In this document: one piece after another, positions 56,392 to 64,000 of the stretch
Layout of the letters: each line of letters opens with the position of its first letter
Numbering within the stretch: position 1 is the first letter of the stretch
Source of the DNA: Burkholderia puraquae
Lineage (GTDB): Bacteria; Pseudomonadota; Gammaproteobacteria; Burkholderiales; Burkholderiaceae
NCBI RefSeq assembly: GCF_002099195.1
Contig: NZ_NBYX01000004.1
Coordinates: forward strand, 124,064-188,063
DNA: 64,000 nt
Direction of reading: 5' to 3'
Program-made: the position numbers and the translations under genes
The notes under the pieces: model-generated
Database searches by the model: none
The model's input: only the letters and a program-made list of their open reading frames with translations
Told to the model about the DNA's origin: nothing

Positions 56392-56413
56392 AAAACCGCG
56401 CCGGCCAATCGTC
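56389..56413 (+). promoter_or_regulatory. Predicted OrbS-dependent promoter of the orbH operon
   Basis: A TAAAAAA -35-like box (56389-56395) and CGTC -10 box (56410-56413), with 17 bases between TAAA and CGTC, fit the iron-starvation sigma factor pattern. The TAA of the -35 box is also the orbS stop codon. It lies about 65 bases before orbH. Confidence 0.7.
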
Positions 56414-56477
56414 TATCAGACAGGAGCGGCCGAAACCGCCGCTTCGCCACCTTCAACCGCCTCAGCGATTTCCGATC

Positions 56478-56720
56478 ATGACGCAAGCCACGACGCTTTC
56501 CGCCGACACCGACGACCTCGTCTATACGGTCGTCATCAACGACGAAGAACAGTATTCGATCTGGCCGACGTTCCGGCCCGTGCCGGCCGGCTGGCGCGAG
56601 GTCGGCGTGAGCGGCCCGAAAGCCGACTGTCTCGCGCACATCGAGACCGTCTGGACCGACATGCGCCCCGCGAGCCTGCGCCGCGCAATGGACGGCGAGC
56701 GCGCATCGCGCGCGTCGTGA
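56478..56720 (+). CDS. orbH: MbtH-like protein OrbH
   Basis: This 80-residue protein is an MbtH-like accessory factor that binds and activates adenylation domains of the ornibactin peptide synthetases. The family pattern is clear: [26 protein letters not shown], and a C-terminal [10 protein letters not shown]. The ATG at 56478 begins the homologous region; upstream codons in the same frame are not family-like. orbG follows after 45 bases. Confidence 0.93.
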   Translation: MTQATTLSADTDDLVYTVVINDEEQYSIWPTFRPVPAGWREVGVSGPKADCLAHIETVWTDMRPASLRRAMDGERASRAS

Positions 56721-56765
56721 CCCGCCGCGCCGCGTTTGCGGCGCGCCACCTGAAGAGGACGTTGC

Positions 56766-57773
56766 ATGACCCTGCTTTCGTTGCCGACGCTCGACGACCT
56801 GCATATCGAGCCGGGGCTGCCCACCGTCGTGTCGCCACGCGGCAGCGACGGAATGTCGATCGACGACGTCGCGCCGCTGGCGCGCGAGATCGCGGCCGAC
56901 ACGCTCGAACGGGCGGGCGGCGTGCTGTTCACGGGTTTTCACGTGCCGTCGATCGACACGTTCCAGCGGTTCGCGGCGTCGTTCGGCGATCCGCTGATCG
57001 GCTATGAATACGCATCGACGCCGCGCAGCCAGGTCGAAGGCGCCGTCTATACGTCGACCGAATACCCGCCGCACCGCGCGATTCCGCTGCACAACGAGCA
57101 GTCGTACACGCGCGAATGGCCGCTGCGGATCTGGTTCCACTGCGCGCTCGCGGCGCCCAAGGGCGGTGCGACGCCGATCGCGGACAGCCGCGCCGTCTAT
57201 CGCGCGCTCGACCCGGCGCTGATTGCGCGCTTCGAGAAGCGCGAGCTGCTGTACGTCCGCAATTTCGGGCAGGGGCTCGACCTGCCGTGGCAGCAGTCGT
57301 TCGGCACCGACGAGCCGGCCGAGGTCGAACGGATGTGCGCGGCGCGCGGCATCGAATGCACGTGGCGTACCGACGACGACGGCGAGCTGCTGCTGCGCAC
57401 CCGCGAACGCTGCCAGGCCGTTGCGCGCCATCCGCGCACCGGCGACCGCGTGTGGTTCAACCAGGCGAACCTGTTTCACCTGTCGGCGCTCGACGACGAC
57501 ATGCAGGAAGCACTCGTCGATGCGGTCGGGCTCGAGAACGTGCCGCGCAACGTGTATTACGGCGACGGCGAACCGCTCGAAGCCGACGCGCTCGCGGAGA
57601 TCCGCGGCGTGCTCGACCAGCAGCGCATCGTGTTCCCGTGGCGCACGGGCGACGTGCTGATGCTCGACAACATGCTGACCGCGCATGCGCGCGACCCGTT
57701 CGAGGGGCCGCGCAAGGTCGTCGTCGCGATGGCGCAGAGTTACACGGTCCCGCGCGGCCGAACGGAGGATTGA
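56766..57773 (+). CDS. orbG: TauD/SyrP-like dioxygenase OrbG
   Basis: This 335-residue Fe(II)/alpha-ketoglutarate oxygenase has the metal-binding His-x-Glu in IPLHNEQSYTREWP and the distal His in MLTAHARDPFEGPRKV, with Arg for the cosubstrate in the same motif. SyrP-like enzymes hydroxylate aspartate bound to a synthetase; ornibactin contains hydroxyaspartate, which supports this role. The ATG at 56766 has AGAGGAC upstream. The stop overlaps orbC as TGATG. Confidence 0.9.
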   Translation: MTLLSLPTLDDLHIEPGLPTVVSPRGSDGMSIDDVAPLAREIAADTLERAGGVLFTGFHVPSIDTFQRFAASFGDPLIGYEYASTPRSQVEGAVYTSTEYPPHRAIPLHNEQSYTREWPLRIWFHCALAAPKGGATPIADSRAVYRALDPALIARFEKRELLYVRNFGQGLDLPWQQSFGTDEPAEVERMCAARGIECTWRTDDDGELLLRTRERCQAVARHPRTGDRVWFNQANLFHLSALDDDMQEALVDAVGLENVPRNVYYGDGEPLEADALAEIRGVLDQQRIVFPWRTGDVLMLDNMLTAHARDPFEGPRKVVVAMAQSYTVPRGRTED

Positions 57774-58621
57774 TGACGCGTAGTACCGCCGCGCTTGCCG
57801 CGCGCGGGCTGTCGGTAGGGTATCGCGACCATGTCGTGATCGACGGGCTGGACCTGTCGATCGCGGCCGGCCGCGTCACCGCGCTGTGCGGACCGAACGG
57901 CTGCGGCAAGAGCACGCTGCTGCGCACGCTCGCGGGCCTGCAGCCTGCGCGTGCCGGCCATGTCGAAGTCAACGGCCAGCCGCTCGCGTCGTTTCGCCGT
58001 CGCGCGCTCGCGCGCGAGCTGACGATGCTCGCGCAGTTCAACCAGATTCCGTCGGGCCTCACCGTGCGCGAACTCGTCGCGTACGGGCGCTATGCGTACG
58101 GCGGCTTCCTGCGCGGCCTGTCGCGGGCCGACCATGCGGCGATCGACGAGGCGCTCGAGACGAGCGGCCTCGCCGACGACGCGAACCGCGACGTCGGCGC
58201 GCTGTCGGGCGGCGAGCGTCAGCGCGCGTGGATCGCGATGGCGCTCGCGCAGCAGGCGCCGATCGTGCTGCTCGACGAGCCGACGACCTATCTCGACATC
58301 CATCACCAGCTCGACATCCTCGATGCGCTGCGCACGCTGAACCGCGCGCGCGGGCTGACGATCGTGTGGGTGCTGCACGACCTGAACCAGGCGGCTGCGT
58401 ACAGCGACGAGATCGTGCTGATGCGCGCGGGCCGCCTCGTCGCGCAGGGCACGCCCGACGCGATGCTCGATCCGGCGCGGCTGCGCGCGGCGTTCGGCGT
58501 CGAGATGCTGAAGCTCGCGCATCCGCAGACGGGCGCACCGATGTGCGTGCCGGCCTACGGGCCGTCGACCGACGGCGCACCGCAGGCAGCCGGCGTCTTC
58601 GACCGGGATCTCGCCGTATGA
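57773..58621 (+). CDS. orbC: Ferric-ornibactin ABC transporter ATPase OrbC
   Basis: This 282-residue FecE-like ATPase has Walker A GPNGCGKSTLLRTL near residues 40-53, the signature ALSGGERQRAWIAMAL, Walker B IVLLDEPTTYLD, and switch His in VLHDLNQAA. It energises transport of ferric ornibactin across the inner membrane. Its ATG overlaps the orbG stop, and its stop overlaps orbD as ATGA, so the operon is tightly coupled. Confidence 0.92.
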   Translation: MTRSTAALAARGLSVGYRDHVVIDGLDLSIAAGRVTALCGPNGCGKSTLLRTLAGLQPARAGHVEVNGQPLASFRRRALARELTMLAQFNQIPSGLTVRELVAYGRYAYGGFLRGLSRADHAAIDEALETSGLADDANRDVGALSGGERQRAWIAMALAQQAPIVLLDEPTTYLDIHHQLDILDALRTLNRARGLTIVWVLHDLNQAAAYSDEIVLMRAGRLVAQGTPDAMLDPARLRAAFGVEMLKLAHPQTGAPMCVPAYGPSTDGAPQAAGVFDRDLAV

Positions 58622-60708
58622 CCACGTTCGCGACGCGCAAGCGCCTCGCGGCGGCGGGGAAGGGCGCGACCTCGGGGCGGGCCGGTGCGATTGCGATCGG
58701 CCTCGTCGCGCTGATCGCGGCACTTGCGGTGCTGCGCGTCGCCCCCGATCTGCGCGTGTGGCGGGACGCCGTGCCCGGCAGCGATGCCGCTGCGCTCGCG
58801 CATGTGTTCCTGTTCGACCTCAACCTGCCGCGCGTCGCGGCTGCGCTCGTCGCGGGCGGCTGCCTCGGCATCGCGGGTGCGTTGTTCCAGTCGCTCACGC
58901 GCAATCCGCTCGCGTCGCCAGACCTGCTCGGCGTGACGGGTGGCGCCCAGCTCGGCCTGCTCGCGGCGATGCTCGTGCCGGCCCTGGCCGGCGTCGCGTC
59001 GGTGCCGCTGCTGTTCGTCTGCGGGCTGGCCGCCGCCGCCTGCGCAATCGTCGCGGCCGGCGGCTGGCGCGCGACGCCGTTGCGACTCGTCCTCGCGGGC
59101 AGCGTATGCATGCTGCTGTTCGCCGCGCTGTCGACGCTCGTGCTCGCGTTCTTCGAGCAGAACATTGCGGGCGCCGCGCTGTGGACCAACGGCAGCCTCT
59201 ACCAGCCGGGCGCGACGGGCCTCGCGCTCGCCGCGCGCTGGCTCGTCGTGCCGCTCATCGCGTTGCCGTTCGTGATCCGGCCGCTGAATCCGCTCACGCT
59301 CGGCGACGACGCGGCGGCCGCGGCCGGCGTGCGCGTCGATGCGACGCGGCTCGCCGCGACGATCGTCGCGGTCGCGTTCACGAGCGTGGCCGTCAGTATC
59401 GCGGGCCCGCTGTCGTATGTCGGCCTCGTCGCGCCGAACCTGCTGCGCCAGGTGCGCGGCGCGCGCGCGGCGCGGCTCGGCGTGCTGGTGCCGCTGTCGG
59501 CGCTCGCGGGCGGTGCACTCGTACTCGTCACCGACAGCGCGGTGCTCGCGTCGGGCCTCGACGCGACACTGTCGACCGGCGTCGCGATCGCACTGGTCGG
59601 CACGCCGCTGATGCTCGCGATGATCCGGCGCGGTGCCGCGTGGTCGGGCGTGCTGCACGCGGATGCCGAACGCGCGGCGGGCGGCGGCTCGACGCGGCTC
59701 GTCGGCTGGCTCGAACGGCTCGGCTGGCCGCTGCGTACGGCGCTGTTCGTCGTGGCAGGCGTGCTGATCGTGTTTGTCGGCGTGTCGGCCGGCCCCGAGT
59801 GGCTGTCGGTCGCGCGCTGGTCCGCCGCGCTGTCCGGCCACGATGCGCTCGCGCGGATGCTGATCGACCTGCGCATGCCGCGCCTGCTGTGCGCGCTCCT
59901 CGCGGGTGCGTTGCTGTCGGTCAGCGGTGTCGCGATGCAAAGCGTCGTGCGTAACCCGCTCGCGGGCCCGGAAGTGCTGGGTGTCACGCAGGGCGCGGGG
60001 CTCGTCACGCTGTTCGCGCTGTCGACGTGGCCGTTGATGGGCCACGTAACGCTCGCAGCCGCCGCGCTGATCGGCGGCGGCCTGTCGCTCGCGATCACGC
60101 TCGCGCTGAATCACCGGCATCGCTATGCGCCGCTCGCCGTCGCGCTGACGGGTATCGTGATCGGCGCGCTGTGGACCACGCTCGCGCAATGGCTGATCAC
60201 GCAGGAAAGCGTGCAGCCCGCGCGCTTCGTCGTGTGGCTCGTCGGCGGTACTTATGGCCGGAGCTGGGGCGAGGTGTCGATGCTGCTGCCGTGGTGCGTG
60301 CTCGCGGTGCCCGTGTTTGCGTGGCTCGCGAAACCGCTCGACATGCTCGCGCTCGGCGACGACCAGGCAGCCGCGCTCGGCCTGCCGGTCGCCGCACTGC
60401 GGCCGCTCGCGCTGACGATCGCGACGCTCGCCGCGTGCGCGGCCGTCGCGGCGGTCGGGCCGGTCGGCTTCATCGGGTTGATGGCGCCGCACGTCGCGAC
60501 GATGCTCGGCGCGCGCCGGCACCGTACGCGGCTGTGGCTCGCGGCCGTGTGCGGTGCGCTGATCCTCGGTGTGGCGGATCTCGCGGCGCGCACGGTCGTC
60601 GCGCCGCGCGAAGTGCCGGCCGGCGTGCTGACCGCGCTGATCGGCGCGCCGTACCTGCTCGGGCTGCTGATCCTCGAGGGGCGCCGCGCCCGGCGCGCAG
60701 GGCGATGA
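58618..60708 (+). CDS. orbD: Ferric-ornibactin permease OrbD, two fused FecCD halves
   Basis: This 696-residue inner-membrane protein is a tandem fusion of two FecCD permease units, as in FhuB. The halves meet near residue 355 and each carries the family motifs: NLPRVAAALVAGGCLGIAGA and NPLASPDLLGVTGG in the first, LRMPRLLCALLAGALLSVSG and NPLAGPEVLGVTQG in the second. About twenty membrane helices are expected. Fusion keeps both halves at equal amounts. Its stop overlaps the orbF start as ATGA. Confidence 0.92.
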   Translation: MTTFATRKRLAAAGKGATSGRAGAIAIGLVALIAALAVLRVAPDLRVWRDAVPGSDAAALAHVFLFDLNLPRVAAALVAGGCLGIAGALFQSLTRNPLASPDLLGVTGGAQLGLLAAMLVPALAGVASVPLLFVCGLAAAACAIVAAGGWRATPLRLVLAGSVCMLLFAALSTLVLAFFEQNIAGAALWTNGSLYQPGATGLALAARWLVVPLIALPFVIRPLNPLTLGDDAAAAAGVRVDATRLAATIVAVAFTSVAVSIAGPLSYVGLVAPNLLRQVRGARAARLGVLVPLSALAGGALVLVTDSAVLASGLDATLSTGVAIALVGTPLMLAMIRRGAAWSGVLHADAERAAGGGSTRLVGWLERLGWPLRTALFVVAGVLIVFVGVSAGPEWLSVARWSAALSGHDALARMLIDLRMPRLLCALLAGALLSVSGVAMQSVVRNPLAGPEVLGVTQGAGLVTLFALSTWPLMGHVTLAAAALIGGGLSLAITLALNHRHRYAPLAVALTGIVIGALWTTLAQWLITQESVQPARFVVWLVGGTYGRSWGEVSMLLPWCVLAVPVFAWLAKPLDMLALGDDQAAALGLPVAALRPLALTIATLAACAAVAAVGPVGFIGLMAPHVATMLGARRHRTRLWLAAVCGALILGVADLAARTVVAPREVPAGVLTALIGAPYLLGLLILEGRRARRAGR

Positions 60709-61505
60709 CGCCGTCGCTCGACGGCGCGCGCGTCACGCGTTTCTCGGCGTTCGCGCCTGAACCGTTCGCCGAACACCTCGACGTCGTCTGGCTCGGTATG
60801 CCTGACGACGCGACCGCGCCGGGCCGCATCATCGTGCCGGTCAGCGCGTTGCCCGCGCACCGCGACATCGTGCTCGACGCGATGGTCCGCCATTACGGCG
60901 GAGATCCGGCACAGCATGCGCGCGCGCTGATGTCGCAATGGAGCAAATACTATTTCGGCCGCGCGGCGCCGGCCGGCGTCGTCGCCGCGCTGACGCTCGG
61001 CCGGCCGCTCGACATGTCGCCCGAGCGCACGTTCGTCGCGCTCGACGACGGAATGCCCGCCGCGCTGTACTTCACGCACGATGCGCTCGGCGAGCCGTGC
61101 GACGACCCGGCGCCCCGCTATGCGGGGCTCGTCGCGCATCTCGGCGCGGTGATCGACCTGCTCGCGGCGATGGGCCGCGTCACGCCGCGCGTGCTGTGGA
61201 GCAATGCGGGCAACCTGCTCGACTATCTGCTCGATACGTATCGTTCGCTGCCGTGCGCAGCCGATCCCGTCCGGGATGCGGACTGGCTGTTCGGCCCGGC
61301 CTGCGTCCACGGCGAACCGAATCCGCTGCGCGTACCCGTGCGCGATGCCGTGCCGCGCTCGGCGCTGCTGCCGACGCCGTTCCGTGCGCGCCGCGTGTGC
61401 TGCCTGCGCTATGAAATTCCTGGAGAAACGCAACTGTGTGGAAGCTGCCCCCTGCTACTGACGATGGACGACGCGGCGCTGGCCGAGCAGGACGCGATCC
61501 GGTGA
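60705..61505 (+). CDS. orbF: FhuF-like ferric siderophore reductase OrbF
   Basis: This 266-residue protein is a putative iron reductase that releases iron from ornibactin in the cytoplasm. Near the C-terminus it has the FhuF-like cluster site CC-x11-C-x2-C ([18 protein letters not shown]), which should hold a 2Fe-2S centre; the E. coli motif has ten residues between the pairs. The ATG at 60705 overlaps the orbD stop. The stop overlaps the GTG start of orbB. Most of the rest is helical without other clear motifs. Confidence 0.88.
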   Translation: MTPSLDGARVTRFSAFAPEPFAEHLDVVWLGMPDDATAPGRIIVPVSALPAHRDIVLDAMVRHYGGDPAQHARALMSQWSKYYFGRAAPAGVVAALTLGRPLDMSPERTFVALDDGMPAALYFTHDALGEPCDDPAPRYAGLVAHLGAVIDLLAAMGRVTPRVLWSNAGNLLDYLLDTYRSLPCAADPVRDADWLFGPACVHGEPNPLRVPVRDAVPRSALLPTPFRARRVCCLRYEIPGETQLCGSCPLLLTMDDAALAEQDAIR

Positions 61506-62539
61506 CGGATGCCGGCCGCCGGCACGTGCTCGGCGCACTCGCGGCGCTCGGCGCCGCGTGCTGCGGTGCGCTTTGCGCATCGTCCGGCGCCGTTGCCGCA
61601 GCTCTCGATGCGCATCGCGCGCCGGGCGTGCGTGCGCCGGGCGTGGTGTCGCTGGCCGGCAATCCCGTCGTGTCGCAGGCGAGCGCGACGATGCCGGTGC
61701 GGCCGCAGCGCGTGGTCGCGCTCGACTTCATGTTCGCGGAAAGCGTGATCGCGCTCGACATCGTGCCGGTCGGGATGGCCGATACGGCGTTCTATCCGGG
61801 CTGGCTCGGCTATCAAAGCGACCGGCTCGCGAACGTGACCGACATCGGTTCGCGCCAGGAGCCGGGCCTCGAAGCGATCGCGGCGGTCAAACCCGACCTG
61901 ATCATCGGCGTCGGTTTCCGGCATGCGCCGATCTTCGATGCGCTCGACCGGATCGCGCCGACGATCCTGTTCCAGTTCAGCCCGAACGTGTCGGACGGCG
62001 GCGTGCCGGTCACGCAACTCGACTGGATGCGGCAGATCTTCCGGACGATCGGTGCGGTGACGGGGCGCGACGCGCGTGCGCAGGCGGTCGATGCGCAACT
62101 CGATGCGGGAATCGCGCGCAATGCGGCGCGGCTCGCGGCCGCGGGCCGCAAGGGCGAGCGCATCGCGCTGCTGCAGGATCTCGGCTTGCCCGACCGCTAC
62201 TGGGCCTATACGGGCAACAGCACGTCGGCGGGCCTCGCGCGGGCGCTCGGGCTCGACCCGTGGCCGAAGAAGCCGACGCGGGAAGGCACGCTGTACGTGA
62301 CGTCGGCCGATTTGCTCAAGCAGCGCGAACTGGCCGTGCTGTTCGTGACCGCATCCGGAATGGAGGTGCCGCTGTCCGCGAAACTCGATTCGCCGGTGTG
62401 GCGCTTCGTGCCTGCGATGCGGGAACACCGGATCGCGCTCGTCGAACGCAATATCTGGGGATTCGGCGGGCCGATGTCGGCGCTGAAACTGGCCGACGTG
62501 ATGACCGATACGATGCTGAAGCTGCCGGCCGTGCGTTGA
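61502..62539 (+). CDS. orbB: Periplasmic ferric-ornibactin binding protein OrbB
   Basis: This 345-residue protein is a FecB/FhuD-like periplasmic binding protein. The signal peptide includes [20 protein letters not shown]. Family motifs are [29 protein letters not shown], and [20 protein letters not shown] near the end. The start is a GTG at 61502, overlapping the orbF stop; a GTG at 61436 would overlap orbF further. It carries ferric ornibactin from the outer-membrane receptor to OrbCD. Confidence 0.9.
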   Translation: MTDAGRRHVLGALAALGAACCGALCASSGAVAAALDAHRAPGVRAPGVVSLAGNPVVSQASATMPVRPQRVVALDFMFAESVIALDIVPVGMADTAFYPGWLGYQSDRLANVTDIGSRQEPGLEAIAAVKPDLIIGVGFRHAPIFDALDRIAPTILFQFSPNVSDGGVPVTQLDWMRQIFRTIGAVTGRDARAQAVDAQLDAGIARNAARLAAAGRKGERIALLQDLGLPDRYWAYTGNSTSAGLARALGLDPWPKKPTREGTLYVTSADLLKQRELAVLFVTASGMEVPLSAKLDSPVWRFVPAMREHRIALVERNIWGFGGPMSALKLADVMTDTMLKLPAVR

Positions 62540-62662
62540 GTGTGCGGCGGTCGAGCGGCGGACGATGCCGCTACGACGGCGGCAGGGCGTTGCGGTCGGC
62601 CTGACTCGCGGTGAACCTTTCCACGATCGCGCCACGCGCCCGAGGCGGTGCCTTCCGAAACG

Positions 62663-62706
62663 AAAATCGCCGACGCACTGTCATTGCAGCGCGTCGGCGA
62701 TTTTTT
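62663..62706. terminator. Bidirectional terminator between orbB and orbE
   Basis: The arms 62663-62676 and 62691-62704 form a perfect 14-pair stem with AAAA at one end and TTTTTT at the other, so each strand ends in a U tract. It serves the convergent orbB and orbE transcripts. Confidence 0.9.
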
Positions 62707-62721
62707 CCATCGACTGCCGTG

Positions 62722-64000
62722 TTACGCGCTCAGCGCATCGACGCCATCCAGCGCGCGAGACCGCGCCGGCGTCGTGTCGCTGACGATGCGCCCGTTGTCG
62801 AGCTTCAACAAACGGTCGGCGAGATCGAAATAGCGGTCGTCGTGCGTGATCACGATCACGGCCTTGCCGCGCGCACGCAGCTCGGGCAGCAGTTGCTCGT
62901 AGAACACGGCCTTGAACGACGGATCCTGGTCGGCCGCCCATTCGTCGAACAGGTAGAACGGCCGGTCCTCCAGGTACGCGACGACGAGCGCGAGCCGCTT
63001 GCGCTGCCCGGTCGACAGCGCGCGGGTCGAGAACGCGCCGTCGACCACCTTCACCTTGTGATCGAGCGCGAGCTTCGCGACGAGCGCGTTCGCGCGCGCG
63101 TCGGCCTGTGCGCGGGACGGATCGTCAGGGTCGACGATGCCGAGCAGTGCATCGAACAGGTGGAAATCGTTGAACACCGCGCTGAAGCGCTGCCGGTACG
63201 CGGCGCGCTCGCGCCAGCCGATCGTGCGGCCGTCGACCTCGATCGTGCCTTCCTCAGGCTCGTAGAGCCCCGTCAGCACCTTCGCGAGCGTCGTCTTGCC
63301 GCTGCCGTTGCCGCCGACGATGAACACGAGCTCGCCCGGCTTGATCGTCAGGTCGATCGGCCCGATGCTGAACATCCGTTCGTCGCGTTCGTGGAAGTAC
63401 GCGTGCGTGACGCCGCGCAGCGTGACGGCGCCGGCCGGCGGCACGTCGGGTGCATCGGCCGCAGGCGGCACCGTGCGCAGCGCGCCGAATTCGGCCATCA
63501 CGCCTTCGATCCGCGTGAGCGACACGCGTGCCGCGTTGACCGTCGGCAGGTTGTTCAGCAGCCCGTCGAGCGGCACGAGCATGAACAGGAACACGACGAC
63601 GTAGCCGGCGGCCGTGGCCGGATCGGCATGCACGCCGAGCTGCGGCCAGAACGATGCGATACCGAGGAACACATAGAACAGGAAGATGATCCAGCCGACG
63701 CCGACCGCGTACGCGCTGAACGCGCGGCGGCGGTGGTCGCGCACTTCGCCGATCGCGGCGCCGAGCTGGCCGTCGACGAACTGACGCGCGCGTTCATCGT
63801 GCAGCTTCAGTTCCTTCGCGCCGGAAAACAGCGAGCCGAGATAGCCGAACAGGCGGTCCTGCGCCTGGCCGGCCGCTTCGAGCGATGCGATCGCGCGGCG
63901 GTCGCCGGTGTGATAGCCGAGCGAGCCGGCGAGGATCGCGGCCAGCGCCAGCAGGCACACGGGCCACGACAGCCAAGCGAGATAGCCGAGGCAGCCGAAC
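62722..64000 (-). CDS. orbE: Cyclic peptide export ABC transporter OrbE (PvdE family), 5' part missing
   Basis: About 425 residues of the C-terminal part are visible; the start lies beyond the window. Two to three membrane helices (SYAVGVGWIIFLFYVFLG region) precede the ATPase domain. Walker A is GGNGSGKTTLAKVL, the signature region reads ALSTGQRKRLALVVAYL, and Walker B with DEWAADQDP is characteristic of PvdE/SyrD exporters. The family exports siderophores or their precursors from the cytoplasm. It is convergent with orbB. A GTG at 63960 is in frame but is probably internal, as the frame continues to the window edge. Confidence 0.92.
   Translation of the reverse strand, partial: FGCLGYLAWLSWPVCLLALAAILAGSLGYHTGDRRAIASLEAAGQAQDRLFGYLGSLFSGAKELKLHDERARQFVDGQLGAAIGEVRDHRRRAFSAYAVGVGWIIFLFYVFLGIASFWPQLGVHADPATAAGYVVVFLFMLVPLDGLLNNLPTVNAARVSLTRIEGVMAEFGALRTVPPAADAPDVPPAGAVTLRGVTHAYFHERDERMFSIGPIDLTIKPGELVFIVGGNGSGKTTLAKVLTGLYEPEEGTIEVDGRTIGWRERAAYRQRFSAVFNDFHLFDALLGIVDPDDPSRAQADARANALVAKLALDHKVKVVDGAFSTRALSTGQRKRLALVVAYLEDRPFYLFDEWAADQDPSFKAVFYEQLLPELRARGKAVIVITHDDRYFDLADRLLKLDNGRIVSDTTPARSRALDGVDALSA

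Overview
The window is GC-rich, densely coded chromosomal DNA from a Burkholderia, most likely a member of the Burkholderia cepacia complex (chromosome 1). The main evidence is the ornibactin uptake and regulation cluster at the right end (OrbS, OrbH, OrbG, OrbC, OrbD, OrbF, OrbB and part of OrbE). An AmrR-AmrAB-OprA type efflux locus, a LexA promoter with two SOS boxes and betaproteobacterial sulfate and ribose operons agree with this. I see no rRNA, tRNA, CRISPR array, insertion sequence or prophage.

Left third (1-20,600). In order: a truncated phospholipase D-like protein; an HxlR regulator divergent from a thioesterase with matching operators on both promoters; an aldo/keto reductase (Tas); an M20 peptidase plus MHS transporter pair facing a LysR regulator; tRNA 2-selenouridine synthase (MnmH) overlapping a permease gene; a NodIJ-type ABC exporter; a universal stress protein; lexA with two small downstream genes; the sulfate operon sbp-cysTWA with cysB; and a DUF805 membrane protein.

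Middle (20,600-42,000). The ribose operon rbsBACRK has a consensus LacI-family operator in front and a chemoreceptor gene behind. It is followed by the PrkA / DUF444 / SpoVR stress operon, an alpha-ketoglutarate permease (KgtP), a rhomboid protease fused to a beta-propeller, a polar amino acid ABC system without an ATPase gene, and an M23 peptidase. Two intergenic stretches here look like small RNA genes. One is a roughly 60-nt plus-strand RNA with an anti-Shine-Dalgarno motif and intrinsic terminator (about 35,935-35,997). The other is a roughly 130-nt structured minus-strand RNA (about 42,127-42,256) upstream of the M23 gene.

Right third (42,000-64,000). TetR regulator AmrR is divergent from the RND pump amrA-amrB-oprA. 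An AT-rich gap leads into a chaperone-usher fimbrial operon (pilin, usher, chaperone, tip adhesin). Two small exported proteins, one histidine-rich and one a lipoprotein, lie on the minus strand before the ornibactin locus. There, Fur-controlled orbS makes the sigma factor for the orbH-G-C-D-F-B operon, and orbE lies convergent behind a bidirectional terminator and runs off the window.

Several of these systems bring in nutrients or metals: sulfate, ribose, alpha-ketoglutarate, amino acids and iron via ornibactin. The others provide stress response, efflux and adhesion. All assignments come from reading motifs, gene order and intergenic repeats; no database search was run.
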